Positions 1 to 10,439 of a stretch of 64,000 nt of DNA are shown piece after piece. This DNA comes from Cristatella mucedo (lineage: Eukaryota > Bryozoa > Phylactolaemata > Cristatellidae). Every line of letters starts with the position of its first letter. Position 1 is the first letter of the stretch. Under the pieces are notes generated by a model, which had not been told where the DNA came from, ran no database searches, and saw only the letters and a list, made by a program, of their open reading frames with translations. Position numbers and translations under genes: made by a program. The stretch lies in the NCBI GenBank assembly GCA_009760855.2, contig WPIO01000134.1, positions 136,501 to 200,500 of the forward strand, given 5' to 3'.

Positions 1-850
1 TGTCGGGTCAGTTCTCCACGAGCTACTGCAATTGACTAAGACTAAGTCATAAAGGGCAAAAAAAAGCGTTAGCATATGCCATGTACCTATACACCTATCG
101 AATAAACGAAGTGTGGCTTCTTTCTTCGGCAACTGTGACTTGCTGCAGTGCATTGGCTGCCGCTCACGGCTTCTTTGTTTTTTGCCAACGCCTCGATGCA
201 GTACATCACCAGACCCTGAGTGCACTTTAGCAGCTTCTGCCCAAACTGTCACAGCCTAAGTACCCTCTCTCGATTCATTCAAAGATATCTTAGACGAGAG
301 AGATAGAGAGCACACTGTCGACGTAACAGTTAAGGACTGTGTTATAACCAATCACACTGTAAGGGTGCTTGTTATCTGATAAAGCTAGTGAGTCTCAAGT
401 AAATACGTCCGTTTGTCCGATACATGTCGTATTTTCTCGAACGCCTCTATGCTGCAGGGCTGTCTGATGCGGCGCTGCATTTATTTATTTATGTATGCAT
501 TTATTTATCACATGTTTATGTATTATTGCATGGATTTAGATTTACATAACAGTAAACGATTTACTAGCTAATGCTGGCAGGTCTCGCTACCCAGATATTA
601 ATGGTTCTGCATGCAACTTTTCAGCCTTCACTGAAAACATTGTGCACATTCGTGTCTCCATGAACCCCCCTTCCGACTAAAGCAATCGCTGAGTCGCAAC
701 TTGTGTCCTCCTTCCTTGAGAGATTTTCCTTCCTTGAGAGGTTTCTGCATGCGATGTGGCTGCCTTAATAAAGTCAAGTAAAAAGAAGCCGTCTTCTGAG
801 ACCCTATACCTATCTCATTTGTGCTCATCACTGGCAGACAAACGTAGCCC
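1..850. other. no gene recognised; AT-rich intergenic DNA
   Basis: I see no domain-bearing reading frame here. A short run of ATTT-type repeats lies around 480-530. The region leads into the family-A LINE remnant that becomes recognisable at about 860. Confidence 0.4.
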
Positions 851-859
851 AGCCACAAT

Positions 860-2234
860 TGAGATTTGTAATGCTTCTCTAGAAAATTATGTTATACCTG
901 TTTTCCTTCTCCCATTTTTGTCAAAAATTCTTGGGAAAAGCGTCGCTAAGCAGTCTGCAGCGTACATTGGAAAGAATAAATAGTCTGAAAAATTTCGGTC
1001 GAGGTTCAAATGGCACAACTCCACAAAAACTGCACTCCTCCGAATAACTAATGACATTGTACGTAGCAAGGATGACGGAGATATCACTGCACTAGCGCTG
1101 CGAGATCGTTATCGATATCTAGGGCTTCGAGATCGTTTTCGATACTATCGAGCATGAGATTCTACCTGAGCGATTGAGAACAGCGATCGTTCTGGCGGAC
1201 GAGGTACTTGCGTGGTTTAAATCGTACTTTTCCAGTCATGCTCAGTCCGTGTAGTGTGGGGTCATGTTTCATCCAACAGACCACTTCACTGTGGAGTCCG
1301 ACAACGGTCCGTCCTCGGTCTTTTTGCTGTTCTCAATTTATAATGAACCTGTGGGAAAAGTCATTCGGGTCTATGGAATAAGTAGTCACTAGGATGCAGA
1401 CAATACGCAGTTGTTTTTGTCATTTAAACCATCGGAATCTCCTGCAATGACTGCTAAACTAAATGCTTGCCTTGCCAATGCTTGGTCATGGAGGTCTGCA
1501 AATTTCTTTAAACTAAACAATGATAAAACGGAACTGCTACTCATAGACACCCCAAACGTGTGGCTGGACTAGAAGACTTTGCTCCTCTAATAGGACATGC
1601 TGTTGTACGACTGCCGCCGTGTGCTTGGAATGTGGGTGTCTTTTGACAGCTGCCTACATTTTGAAAGCTTTGTTAAGAAGACTGGTTCTACAATTAACAT
1701 TACGATCAATCCCTGTCTAAGATTAGGAACTATTTTCTACGGTGGCATGCAAAACATTTAACTTGCTCCCTGGTTCTGTCTCGGCTAGATTATTGTAATT
1801 CCATTTTGGCTGGGCAAACCAAAACAAACACTAGGCTCTGCAACTGGTTATGGATTTTGCTGAAAGGCTATTTTACAAGTCCCATGGGTTTAATGACAAA
1901 GTGTTTTCTCTGCAGGTCCTAGACCATGTAATTCACTTCCACACTTCTTACGCAACGACATCGGCTCTTCTGCTGCTAACAATGGCGCATCTTTTCTATT
2001 GCCTCCCTGAGCTGCTACTTCCGTGCTACTCACTACCTCAACTGCTCTTCTGACTCAGTTATGCTTTTCACTTTCTCTCTGTTGCGTGAGACGAAGTCTG
2101 TTGTCTACCGAATGCTTACCAAAAGCCGCTTAGGCCTTGAGTGAGCTATACAAAACTCTCCTGTGTAACGCCCGCATAGTCTTTGCGGCTTCGTTGAGCT
2201 ACATCCGGAGATACATTACACTACATAGTGATGT
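860..2234 (+). mobile_element. LINE family A (L2/CR1-like), 5'-truncated and decayed, RT through 3' end
   Basis: This is a decayed non-LTR retrotransposon. Pieces of reverse transcriptase appear in order but in shifting frames: a segment like FLLPFLSKIL followed by VAKQ (about 890-950), STKTALLRITNDIV (about 1020-1065), VLAWFKSYFSSHAQSV (about 1207-1255), then DADNTQLFLSF, followed by LNNDKTELLL (about 1395-1545). The YADD-type active site reads DADN, so the second catalytic Asp is Asn. From about 1900 it runs into the family-A C-terminal region and 3' UTR, also seen at 57.55-58.05 kb, and ends near 2230 in a TACATTACACTACA tail. Stops and frameshifts rule out activity. The clade assignment rests on motif style only. 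Confidence 0.75.
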
Positions 2235-2530
2235 CGCTGCCGCACTGTCCACTGATGCTGCTCTTTGCACTCCTCATTCAAAGTCTTGCACCTGTCAGCC
2301 GTGGAAACTGTGTCCGACAGACGCCACCCGAGCCTGACTGGCGCTTGAGTAACAGGAGACCGGCGATGCTGCCGATAGGCTTAGATCGCGTCCCTGCGTC
2401 AATCAACGAAAGCAGGTTGGTGCTGAGCCGGGTGCCGGGTGCTGTCTGCCGGTGCCTCACTGCATCGAGAAAGGGCTCAGCTCTCTTGATTGACGTTAAG
2501 CCAGAACGCCAAAACGTTAAGCCAGAAAAG

Positions 2531-2676
2531 TTAGTCCTGCAAGTGCTACAAGTCCATCCTATAGTTAGTCCTGCAAGTGTCGGGCCTTCCAGGCCCGGCG
2601 CAGCCCCAAGTATTTACATGGCCCGGCGCAGCCCCAAGTATTTACATGGCCCGACGCAGCCCCAAGTATTTACTAT
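2531..2676. repeat. short tandem repeats: 28-bp unit x3, preceded by a 16-bp repeat
   Basis: A 28-bp unit beginning GGCCCGGCGCAGCCCC starts at 2592, 2620 and 2648; the first two copies are identical and the third carries small changes. Just upstream, GTTAGTCCTGCAAGTG occurs near 2531 and again near 2565. No function can be assigned. Confidence 0.8.
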
Positions 2677-3950
2677 GCAGACCCCCAGTTCGGGCGTCGA
2701 GGGCCGGATTCACGTCGAGCGCCTGAATAAGTGGACCCTGACTGTTCGCGCTCGCCGAGTGGAGTGAAAGATGCGGACGCAGCGAAAGCAGTGTAAAAAC
2801 AAAAGCATGTTGAACGGCAAAAGCCTGCGATAGACAGCGAACGACCAACGAGATGAGGCTCCCAGAACTTCCGCCGTTCAAGCACTCGATGTTTGCTGAA
2901 TCCGCTGCCCCTGGAAACCGGGTGCTTTTGAAGTCGTAGCAGCGGGCAAGCAGCCCTTAATTTTAAGCAGCACCCAATTTTCCGTGCAAATATTGTATCC
3001 TTCGAATCCACGCTCCTGTATTCTTCGCAAAAGCCCGCGAATAAATAATACCAATATATAGCTTCTTCGCGAAGTGTGGTAAAAGATAGCCCACCTCCTT
3101 TCATCTCCTATTGGCGTCCGGTCGCTAACAGTCGTACAGATTAAGTTTACTCGCGAGAACCGGTGCAGCCAGAGATTTCTCCGGGATGGTAAGCCTGGAC
3201 CTTGCACTGGTCGGCAAGTCGGAAGGGAAGTTCAAGGGGTGCTTAGACGCATCCGGTTCGGCTTGGCTGGTTCGCAGCCCGACATCCAACTCTTCCCGGG
3301 CCCACTTTCGGACGTCGTTCGGCAACGGTGAGCTCACTTTTCCGGCCACACGCCGAACCTCCGCTATCGGTGCAATTGGCTGCAACGATGATGCAACTCC
3401 ACTCCGTTCCTCTAGCGGGCGCCACGGGCGCACCGTCCTAAGCTGCCGAGGGCCGCACTAGGCGGCCTGCAGCAGGCTTGACGCTTCCGCCCGTGCATTG
3501 CCCGCCAGCGCGAGCGCACGCCGGCCATTGCCAGTCAGCCATCGCAAGCAGCGTCGGCTGCTCGTCGGTCTCTCGAATGGTCTCGGAGAGCCTGCCGCAT
3601 GCAACCCATGTAACCGCCGCCCGAAATTCTCGCGCGTTCGCGAACATTCTTAATGACAATGCTCGCGATCGAGATCGCTAGCGGCTCATTTATTACAACA
3701 ATAAGGAACCGGACGCGACATTGCCAATCGCAAGTTTAGAGTCTGGAGCCGACGAGAGCAGACGGCGGCTTTGCGGGATCTCGCGATTCTCCCGAGCGGC
3801 TTGTGAGTGCAAGAGCGGCTCGGGGCTGGCAGGGCTCGAAGGTGAAAAATGGCGACTTTATGCTCGATCGACGAATGCGGATAGCTCTCGCGCCGGTTTA
3901 CTTTATTTCTATGCAGCGAATCCATCGCGACATCCGGTGGCAACCTCATC
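2677..3950. other. no gene recognised; moderately CpG-rich stretch
   Basis: Several overlapping frames of 60-140 codons occur on both strands, but none has a recognisable motif or convincing splice signals. CpG is locally enriched around 3.1-3.7 kb. Confidence 0.35.
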
Positions 3951-4075
3951 CTATCAAGATTGGCTCGGCCAGCAGCATATCCCCTGCAGCATCTGCACGA
4001 AATCTATGCGTCCTGCTCCAAAGTAACGTAAAGACGACCACACCAGCTCCCCAGCCAAGTCCGCCTACTTTTAGA

Positions 4076-4359
4076 GAATGTAATGTAATGTATCTCCGTC
4101 TGTAACTCCACACAGCCATAAAGACTGTGTGGGTGTTACGCATGAGAGCTTTCTATAGCGCACTCGTAGCCTAAGCGGCTTTCGGTACGCATTCATTAGC
4201 CAACAGACTTCGTCTCACGCAACAAAGAGAAAGTGGGAAGCATAGCAGCGTCAGGAGACCAGTTGAGGTAGTGAATACCGTGGAAGTAGCAGCTCAGGAC
4301 CGCGGAAAAGGATGAGCCATAGTCGGCAGCAGAAGTGTAACTGTCGTTGCGTAAGGAAG
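4076..4359 (-). mobile_element. LINE family A 3'-end fragment inserted in LINE B
   Basis: Reading the minus strand, this matches the family-A 3' region: GCAACGACAG, then a GTTGCGTGAGACGAAGTCTG-like segment, and finally GGAGATACATTACATTACAT at the element's 3' end (about 4076). Both flanks (to 4075 and from 4360) are consecutive pieces of one family-B LINE, so this is a nested, 5'-truncated insertion. I could not define a clean target-site duplication. Confidence 0.75.
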
Positions 4360-4612
4360 TAGCATTGCTAAAATTTGGGCCTGCTTAGACAGAGATACCA
4401 CATCTAAATTAGTCCACGCATTTGCGATATCGAGTCTACAGTATTGTAATTCGCTGCTTGCTGGTCTACCAACCTTTTCAATTAAGCGCTTACAGTTGGT
4501 GCAAAACACTGCAGCTAGGTTTGTCTGTCGTTAGTGTCGCAATTGCCATATCACGCCACTTCTTGCCATCATGTACTGGCTCCATATCAAACAGCCTATC
4601 GACTTCAAAGTT

Positions 4613-4770
4613 ACCGAGCTAGTTTGGTCTAGTGGTTAAGGTGCTCGCACCCACAAAGGTCAAGATGGATGTATTTAAAGACTTAGGTCGTGGGCTAGAG
4701 CCCAGTGGCATGTGTGAACGTCTGAATAAAGATTAAGTACGTGTAGGGCGCCCTAAAAATGAGCTGCTAT
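4613..4770 (+). mobile_element. SINE family 2 (tRNA-headed) inserted in LINE B, 6-bp target duplication
   Basis: The head contains TGGTCTAGTGGTTAAGG, a good RNA polymerase III A-box, and a B-box-like GGGCTAGAGCCC. The tail carries GATTAAGTACGTGTAGGGCG. The insertion is flanked by AAAGTT at 4607-4612 and 4771-4776. Removing the SINE and one AAAGTT restores the family-B LINE order (CTTCAAAGTTCTGTCACTC). Other copies lie at 48.5 kb and 58.9-59.04 kb. Confidence 0.8.
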
Positions 4771-5279
4771 AAAGTTCTGTCACTCACTTGTAGGTCTCTC
4801 CATTCTCTAGCTTCAGCCTATCAGAACTATTCCCCGATCAGGCAAGGCATCATACTACTCGCTTTTCTTACTTAAGTCGCTACACCTTACAGGAACCTCA
4901 ATTTTTTTAGAGGCCGTGCCTTTAGTTCGTAAGCTCCCAAAGCCATTCAACTCACTCCCGACTGACACCAGAACATCCCTTTACTTGACGACATTTAAAA
5001 AGAAGCTAACAATGCACCTGTTTCTCACAGTATTTGCTAAGTACTTGCGATTTGACATTTTTGTGGTTATGCATGCTGACAGTGTGCATGCTACCACTAA
5101 CCAGATTCACATGATGACACAGTACAAGTTACCTACAACCACGTTATGCCTGTTGACATGTAGATGTACCACAAACCATTTGGTTTCGCTTCCTGTTCAG
5201 CATATGTAAAATGTCTAGAAAGAGATTAAGTTCTCAGAGGGTGCTGTAAAAATCTATTATTAACATTACTCTTATCCTT

Positions 5280-6670
5280 CGCCTCCGGCTGGGTGTGCTT
5301 GCCTTCGGACCACAGATCCTGGTTCAATATCCAGCGCATATTTGCAAGTAAGCTGTAGCAGATGTGCGCGAGCTCCGTCGTGACGGGCTCCGTATCACTG
5401 TTTTCGCATTCTCGCTGTCGCCTAGAGCACCGACGACATTTGAAGCCGCGGTACCGTCACATCAGACAGAGCTCAAGGGTGCGACGGTGGGCAATCAAGG
5501 CGATGTGTCGCTGCAACTCCTCGGGGCGAGTGTTTTGGCGCCGCCACCGGTACTCGACAGCCGGGCAGAAAGCCCGGATGAGTGACTGTAGCTTTCGTAT
5601 TTCGCACTCTGAATCGGTACGACTGACGAGTCAGACAGGGAAAGCCGGGATGAAACATGTTGCAAAAGGGGCGGCACGACGTGGTGCCTTCATCACGATA
5701 GCGCTCAATAGACAGGGTCAGGGATTCGGTCTCGTGAGAGCGTCCTAAGGTCAATGTTTCAACAGTCGCATGAGCGAGCAGCCGGTATCCGATCGTATCC
5801 GACTCGTCCGATCAGCTGACCGTACGAGCGGAGCGGGCATTTACTCGCCGGATGATTTGCACGCATTGCCTAGTAGAAGCATGCAAGCAGGGCTAGGCTA
5901 CGAACTAAAGGTCTAAGCGCCTGCTCTCGCCGCTAAGGGTCAGCTGGTTCAGTGAGGCGAGCAGCGTAATCAGCCACGCTTCGCCACGGCTCAACCTAAT
6001 TGCATTGGGCTGCTAGCGAAATCAGTTCAAAACAATTAGGCAAACACTGAAAGCCGTGCACTGGGAATAGGTCAGCGAACGCTCCCACGAGGCGAAGAGG
6101 GCGGCCGCTTCGCATAGCACAACTCTGGCCACTAATCAGTTCGGCGGAACGTGTACGCGAACGAACATCCTAAAATTAGCGCAACCTTTTGCGTTTAAGG
6201 ATTAGCAAATATTAGCCCAATGCTGGGAGAATTCGATTGGAATAGCATGGCTGCCGAATATCGGAAGCACGTGCTCGGCGAACGCTTGCAGCGTGCACGT
6301 GAGCAGCTCGGGCTGCTTTCTAGTCGGCTAAGCAGGCGAGATTGCGATTGGGAAAAGCTCGCTACCGTGTGTAAGCACTGAATGAGAGCAATTAGAACTA
6401 TCGGCTGTTGATATTACAGCCGGTATTATAAGAAGAAAGTAGAAGTAGAAATGAGCAATACAATGGGGTGTTTAAAACTTAATTTCCCTGAGCATTGTCA
6501 TTTCGACCTGACATAGGCCTACGAGCAAAGAGCTCACGCGATGTCGAAACGACTTTGCACAGAGCCATGTTACCTCAGCACGCAATATACTAATGCCTCT
6601 TCGGCTGCATACGGGTGGTGGTTCTTTCGTCCCTTTCAGAGAGTTAATAGCTAAAACGGCATATAATTCG
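5280..6670. other. no gene recognised
   Basis: There is a weak tRNA-like stretch near 5310-5340 (CCTGGTTCAATATCC). Overlapping frames at 5362-5754 are short and lack recognisable motifs. No splice-supported exon is evident. Confidence 0.35.
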
Positions 6671-6680
6671 ATGATCAAGA

Positions 6681-6681
6681 C

Positions 6682-6722
<41 letters not shown>
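6681..6722. repeat. (GA)n microsatellite
   Basis: GA dinucleotide run with one AAAG interruption. Confidence 0.9.
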
Positions 6723-6918
6723 TTCTACCCGCAGAGATTCGCTGCTCCCTTCAAGGAGCGGCGGAAGTCGTTGATCGCGGTCAAAAGGGGCATTATCCGG
6801 TTTATAGCGTTAGATCTAACCACACACACAGCAACCAAGTGGTTCCCTTCTATTGTAGGCAGCCTACCAATATCGATTCAGGGAATTGCAATAGAAACCA
6901 TCGGAAAGTCGGTCCGCA

Positions 6919-7184
6919 GATGATAATAATAATAATAATAATAATAATAATTCACTTGATAAAGCGCCCTCAGAGAACTTAATCTCTCTCTAGGCGCTTT
7001 ACATTTGCTGTAAAGTGAAATGCAATTGAATGGTAAGTAAAATCATGCTTGAAAAACAAACGAAATTAATAATATGGTTAGGGGTGACATGCACAGGGTC
7101 AGCATGCAAATGTGGTTAGTGGCAGCATGCACAGTGTCAGCACGCATAAGCACATCAAGGACGAATCACAGGGACCCACTAAAT
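6919..7184 (-). mobile_element. LINE family B 3'-end fragment
   Basis: Read on the minus strand, this ends in a trinucleotide tail (ATT/ATA, at 6920-6951). It carries the diagnostic family-B terminal hairpin-like block AAGTTCTCTGAGGGCGCTTT, the CAAATGTAAAGCGCCTAGAG region, and the CATGTCACCCCTAACC segment. It is 5'-truncated and 3' UTR only. Confidence 0.8.
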
Positions 7185-7523
7185 GATGAGCTCGAATCAG
7201 CTCGCTTGCTGCTGCGCAGACAGCCGCTGCTGACAGCTAGGCTGCGGGAAGGTGCAGGCGAAAGCTCTACTCACGAGAGCAGCATGGATGCCTCTTTCTG
7301 TGTCCTCGTGCCATGTTCTAACCAAGCAGCGGTGCGGTAGTATATATACCTCAAGAAGAAGTCAATTCGAGCTCGGCCACAGAGCTCAGAAAAAGCTCAT
7401 CCCAGTCTTTTTAGTTTTCCGATTGCGGTGAGAAGCTGTCCGCTGAGTCAAGCTGTTTCGTACGCTCGTCAGTGGTGGCGCTAAAAGTAAAGTTCAAGGT
7501 CAGCTCATTTGAGTCAGCTTCTT

Positions 7524-7578
7524 TTAAATATAGCGACCAAAGAGCCTTGGCGGCTTCTGGTGGGCGATGCGAACCTGG
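7524..7578 (-). mobile_element. SINE family 1 fragment
   Basis: The minus strand reads AGGTTCGCATCGCCCACCAG and then GCCGCCAAGGCTCT and GTCGCTATA. This matches the B-box-to-tail part of SINE family 1 with an internal deletion. It abuts the left arm of the foldback element. Confidence 0.6.
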
Positions 7579-9062
7579 TTGTAGGACACTTCTCCCCTGG
7601 ACGTAACCCTGCTCCGGACATCCCCCCCCCCGGTGGACCCTGGGACATTTCTCTTCCCCGGACATTTCCGACCCGGGGTAGGACATTTCCCCCTATGTTA
7701 ACTAATGTATAACTTAGTATACAAAGATATATATTTATACATGATTAAATGAAGTTGATGCTCTATTAAAATAAAATCAACTCAGTACAATTAGAGGTAT
7801 GGGTGGATTAGAAGGATGGTTTCTAATGGAGCGAGCGGCGGCGGCGGTTGCAGCGGCGAGCTATACAGTTTGGTTCCACGGAAGTTGGGTCCCGCTCGAC
7901 GCCGCCAGGCACGTGTTCGTACCCTTCAAACCGGGCTCGCGCAACGGCGTGCCGCCGCGCTCCTGCAAATGAACGCTAAGCCTCACAGGTCTAGTGAGTA
8001 TAACTAGACCTCCAGTGATCTTTGTATGCCCTAATACGCACTAATTAAAGCGCGGAGTGCGAGCAAGGGTGGATTTAGGCGGCGGAGGCGCAGCCCGCCC
8101 TAAACCCTAAAACCTAAACCATAAACCATAAACTCTAAACCCTAAAACCCTAAACTCGTAAGCCTAAACCCTTAAAACCCTAAACCCTAAATTATAAACC
8201 CTAAACGCTAAACGCTAAACGCAAAACCCTAAAACCCTAAACTCTAAAAAGCCTACAACCCAAATAAGCACTAAAATCCTAAACCCAAAAAACCCTAAAC
8301 ACTAAACCCTAAAACCATAAACTCTAAACCCTGAAAACCCTAAATTATAAACCCCAACCCTAAAAACCCTAAACACTTAACCCTAAACCCTAAAAACCCT
8401 AAACTCTAAACCCTAAAAATCCTAAACTTTAAAACCCTATAAACCCAAAGCACTAAAACCTAAAAACCCTAAACGCTAAAAATCCTAAACTTTAAAATCC
8501 TATAAACCCTAAGCACTATACCCTAAAAACTCTGAACACTAAACCCTAAAAACCTGAAACTCTAAACCACAAACACCCTAAACCTTAAAACAATAAAAAC
8601 CCCTAACCCTAAAAAATCTAAATTCAAAACCATAAGCCCCTAAACACTAAACCTTAAAAACCCTAAACTCTAAACCCTAAACCCTAATAACCCTAAATTA
8701 TAAACCCCAAACCCTAAAACCCTAAACTCTAAACCCTAAGCACCCTTAAAACGCTAAACCCTAAACACTAAACCCTAGAAACCCTAAACTCGAAACCATA
8801 TACCCTAAAAACCCTAAATTCTATACCCCAAACCCTAAACCATAAGCCTAAACCCTATCAACCCCAACACAAAAACCCTAAAAAACCTTAACCATTAACC
8901 CTAAACTCTAAACCCTAGAAACCTTATACTTGTAAACCCTAAACACTACACTCTAAAACCTAAACCCTGAACCATATACCGGGGGAAATGTCCTACCCCA
9001 GGGTGAAATGTCCGGAGGGAGATGCCGAGGGGGGACGTCCAGGGGGAAAACGTCAGTACCCC
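7579..9062. mobile_element. foldback-like element: inverted GGGGAAATGTCC arms around a telomere-like array
   Basis: The left arm (about 7579-7695), read in reverse complement, and the right arm (about 8980-9062) share GGGGAAATGTCCTACCCC, then GAAATGTCCGG, then ACGTCCAGGGG and a TAC-containing end, in the same order. The arms are therefore imperfect inverted repeats of roughly 80-115 bp. Each is itself made of degenerate GGGGAAATGTCC-type subrepeats, as in foldback elements. Between them are a GC-rich segment of about 400 bp (7.8-8.1 kb) and the CCCTAAA-type array. No transposase frame is visible. It could be a non-autonomous element or two independent arms; target duplications were not found. 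Confidence 0.5.
8098..8979 (+). repeat. degenerate CCCTAAA (TTTAGGG-type) telomere-like array
   Basis: About 880 bp of CCCTAAA units mixed with CCCTAAAA, CACTAAA, TCTAAA and similar variants. The commonest unit is seven bases (plant-type TTTAGGG) rather than the usual animal TTAGGG. The array is heavily mutated and lies between unique-looking sequence and the right foldback arm, so it is interstitial and not a chromosome end. Confidence 0.85.
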
Positions 9063-9359
9063 ACGCCCCTGGACCGGTACTTCAGGCTGAACTGGCCCAT
9101 TGAGGGGCAGCTAACATGTACCGCTGACGCGGCGCCAACGCTCGCACGTTCGCCTACAGTGGCCGGGCTCAAGTGCAATCAATATCGCCCATATCTCGAA
9201 TTCGAATCCACGCGTCCGCTTTTGGACACGTTGCTCTATTGATCTCCAGCCGCTGTTTTCTTAGAACAAGTCAATGAAAACGCAGAGACGGTGCGGTGCG
9301 GTCCTCGCTCTATTGGGCGGCCAGACATAAATTGACTAGCCCACACGTTTAACTTTTAG

Positions 9360-9445
9360 AATAATAGAATAAAATATAGAATACATTTTATATATATATA
9401 TTTATATATATATATTATAATATAGTATACTATATAATACGAAAT
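9360..9445. repeat. AT-rich low-complexity tract with TA repeats
   Basis: Runs of TATATA with AT-rich flanks. Confidence 0.7.
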
Positions 9446-9514
9446 ATAGAGCTTACAGAATAAACATGTGAATTGGACCCTTAGAGAACGATATCTCTTT
9501 CTGCGAAATTTATG

Positions 9515-10231
9515 TATGCTCGAAAGCTAACATGTCAATTCATAAGCATGATCGGCTCCGCCAGTATATTCTATTAAATCTGCACATAATCTTAGTGTCC
9601 GGTTCCAAAGTGACCTTTCATTAGACAGCCACAACAGTTCCAGTCAAGTCTGCCTGCTTTCAGCTAAATAGCATTGCTAAAATTTGGGCTTGCTTAGACG
9701 GGGATACTAAATCTCAATTGGTCCATGCATTTGTAACATTCCGTCTCGACTTCTGTTACTCGCTGCCACTAACCACATTTGCACGCTGACCGTGTGCATG
9801 TTACCCCTAACCATGTTATTCATGTTGTTTATCAAGCATGATATTACTCACCATTCAATTGCATTTCCCTTTGCAGCAAATGTAAAGAAACCTAGACAGA
9901 GATTGGGTTCTCTGAGGGCGCTTTATCAAGTGCATTATTATTGTTACTATTATTATTATTATTACTGCTTGCTGGTCTACCGGCCTGTGCAATCAAGCGC
10001 TTACAGTTGGTGCAAAACTCTGCAGCTAGGCTCGTCTGTCGTGAGCGTCGTAGTTGTCGCATCATACCATATATCGCCGACCTGCACTGGCTCCCAGTCA
10101 AGCAGCGTATAGACTTCAAGGTTCTGCCAATCACTTTTAGGCTCCTTCTTTCTCTGGCTCCAGCCTACTTATCAAAACTTCTCCCCACCAGGAGAAAAAT
10201 CGTAGCACCCGCAGTTCTGACTCGATGTACA
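9515..10231 (+). mobile_element. LINE family B fragment (RT C-terminal region)
   Basis: The 9548-9765 part parallels the LINE B segment at 16.45-16.68 kb. After an internal insertion it continues from about 9964 with a frame reading LLAGLPACAIKRLQLVQNSA and then DLHWLPVKQRIDFKVL. These are the conserved C-terminal motifs of L2/CR1-type reverse transcriptases. The frame at 9941-10438 is open over the LINE part, but its end is unrelated flank. It is an inactive fragment. Confidence 0.8.
9766..9963 (+). mobile_element. LINE family B 3' end inserted within another LINE B copy
   Basis: The segment starts CCACTAACCACATTTGC, contains CTCTGAGGGCGCTTTATCAA and ends in a (TTA)n tail. The surrounding copy reads straight across the insertion (ACTCGCTG, then CTGCTTGCTGG). 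This shows a 5'-truncated element landing in a relative. Confidence 0.7.
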
Positions 10232-10439
10232 TTACTCGATTACACAGGCTATAAGAGACTTAATGAACGCGTAGGGAAGATCCGTGAGTCACGTGGTCAC
10301 AGAAATCGAGGCGGTATGTCACAAATGCTTAGACCAGCTAGGCTGAAATATCCTTATCTAAGAGAAAGCCAGAGTTTGTGCAACTTCACGCAAGTGAAAG
10401 TAGGCAGGCTTGTCAGTGGAGTTGAGGCGGTCATCTAGT

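Larger units (their letters stand above)
3955..5272 (+). mobile_element. LINE family B (L2/CR1-like), C-terminal half and 3' end, interrupted by two later insertions
   Basis: The 5' part (3955-4075) matches the segment encoding IGSAS followed by ISP and SARNL that is also seen at 16.44 kb. It resumes at about 4360 with a stretch like IAKIWACLD, then RLQLVQNTAARFVC, and after the SINE continues with LHSLASAYQ-type and TTFKKKLTMHLF segments (about 4800-5020). The 3' UTR ends with GAGGGTGCTGT and an AT-rich tail near 5270. The insertions are a reversed family-A fragment and a SINE, annotated separately. There is no intact frame. Confidence 0.75.

Noticed and set aside
8098-8979. True chromosome end
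   Set aside because: The repeats are heavily degenerate and flanked on both sides by long non-telomeric sequence.
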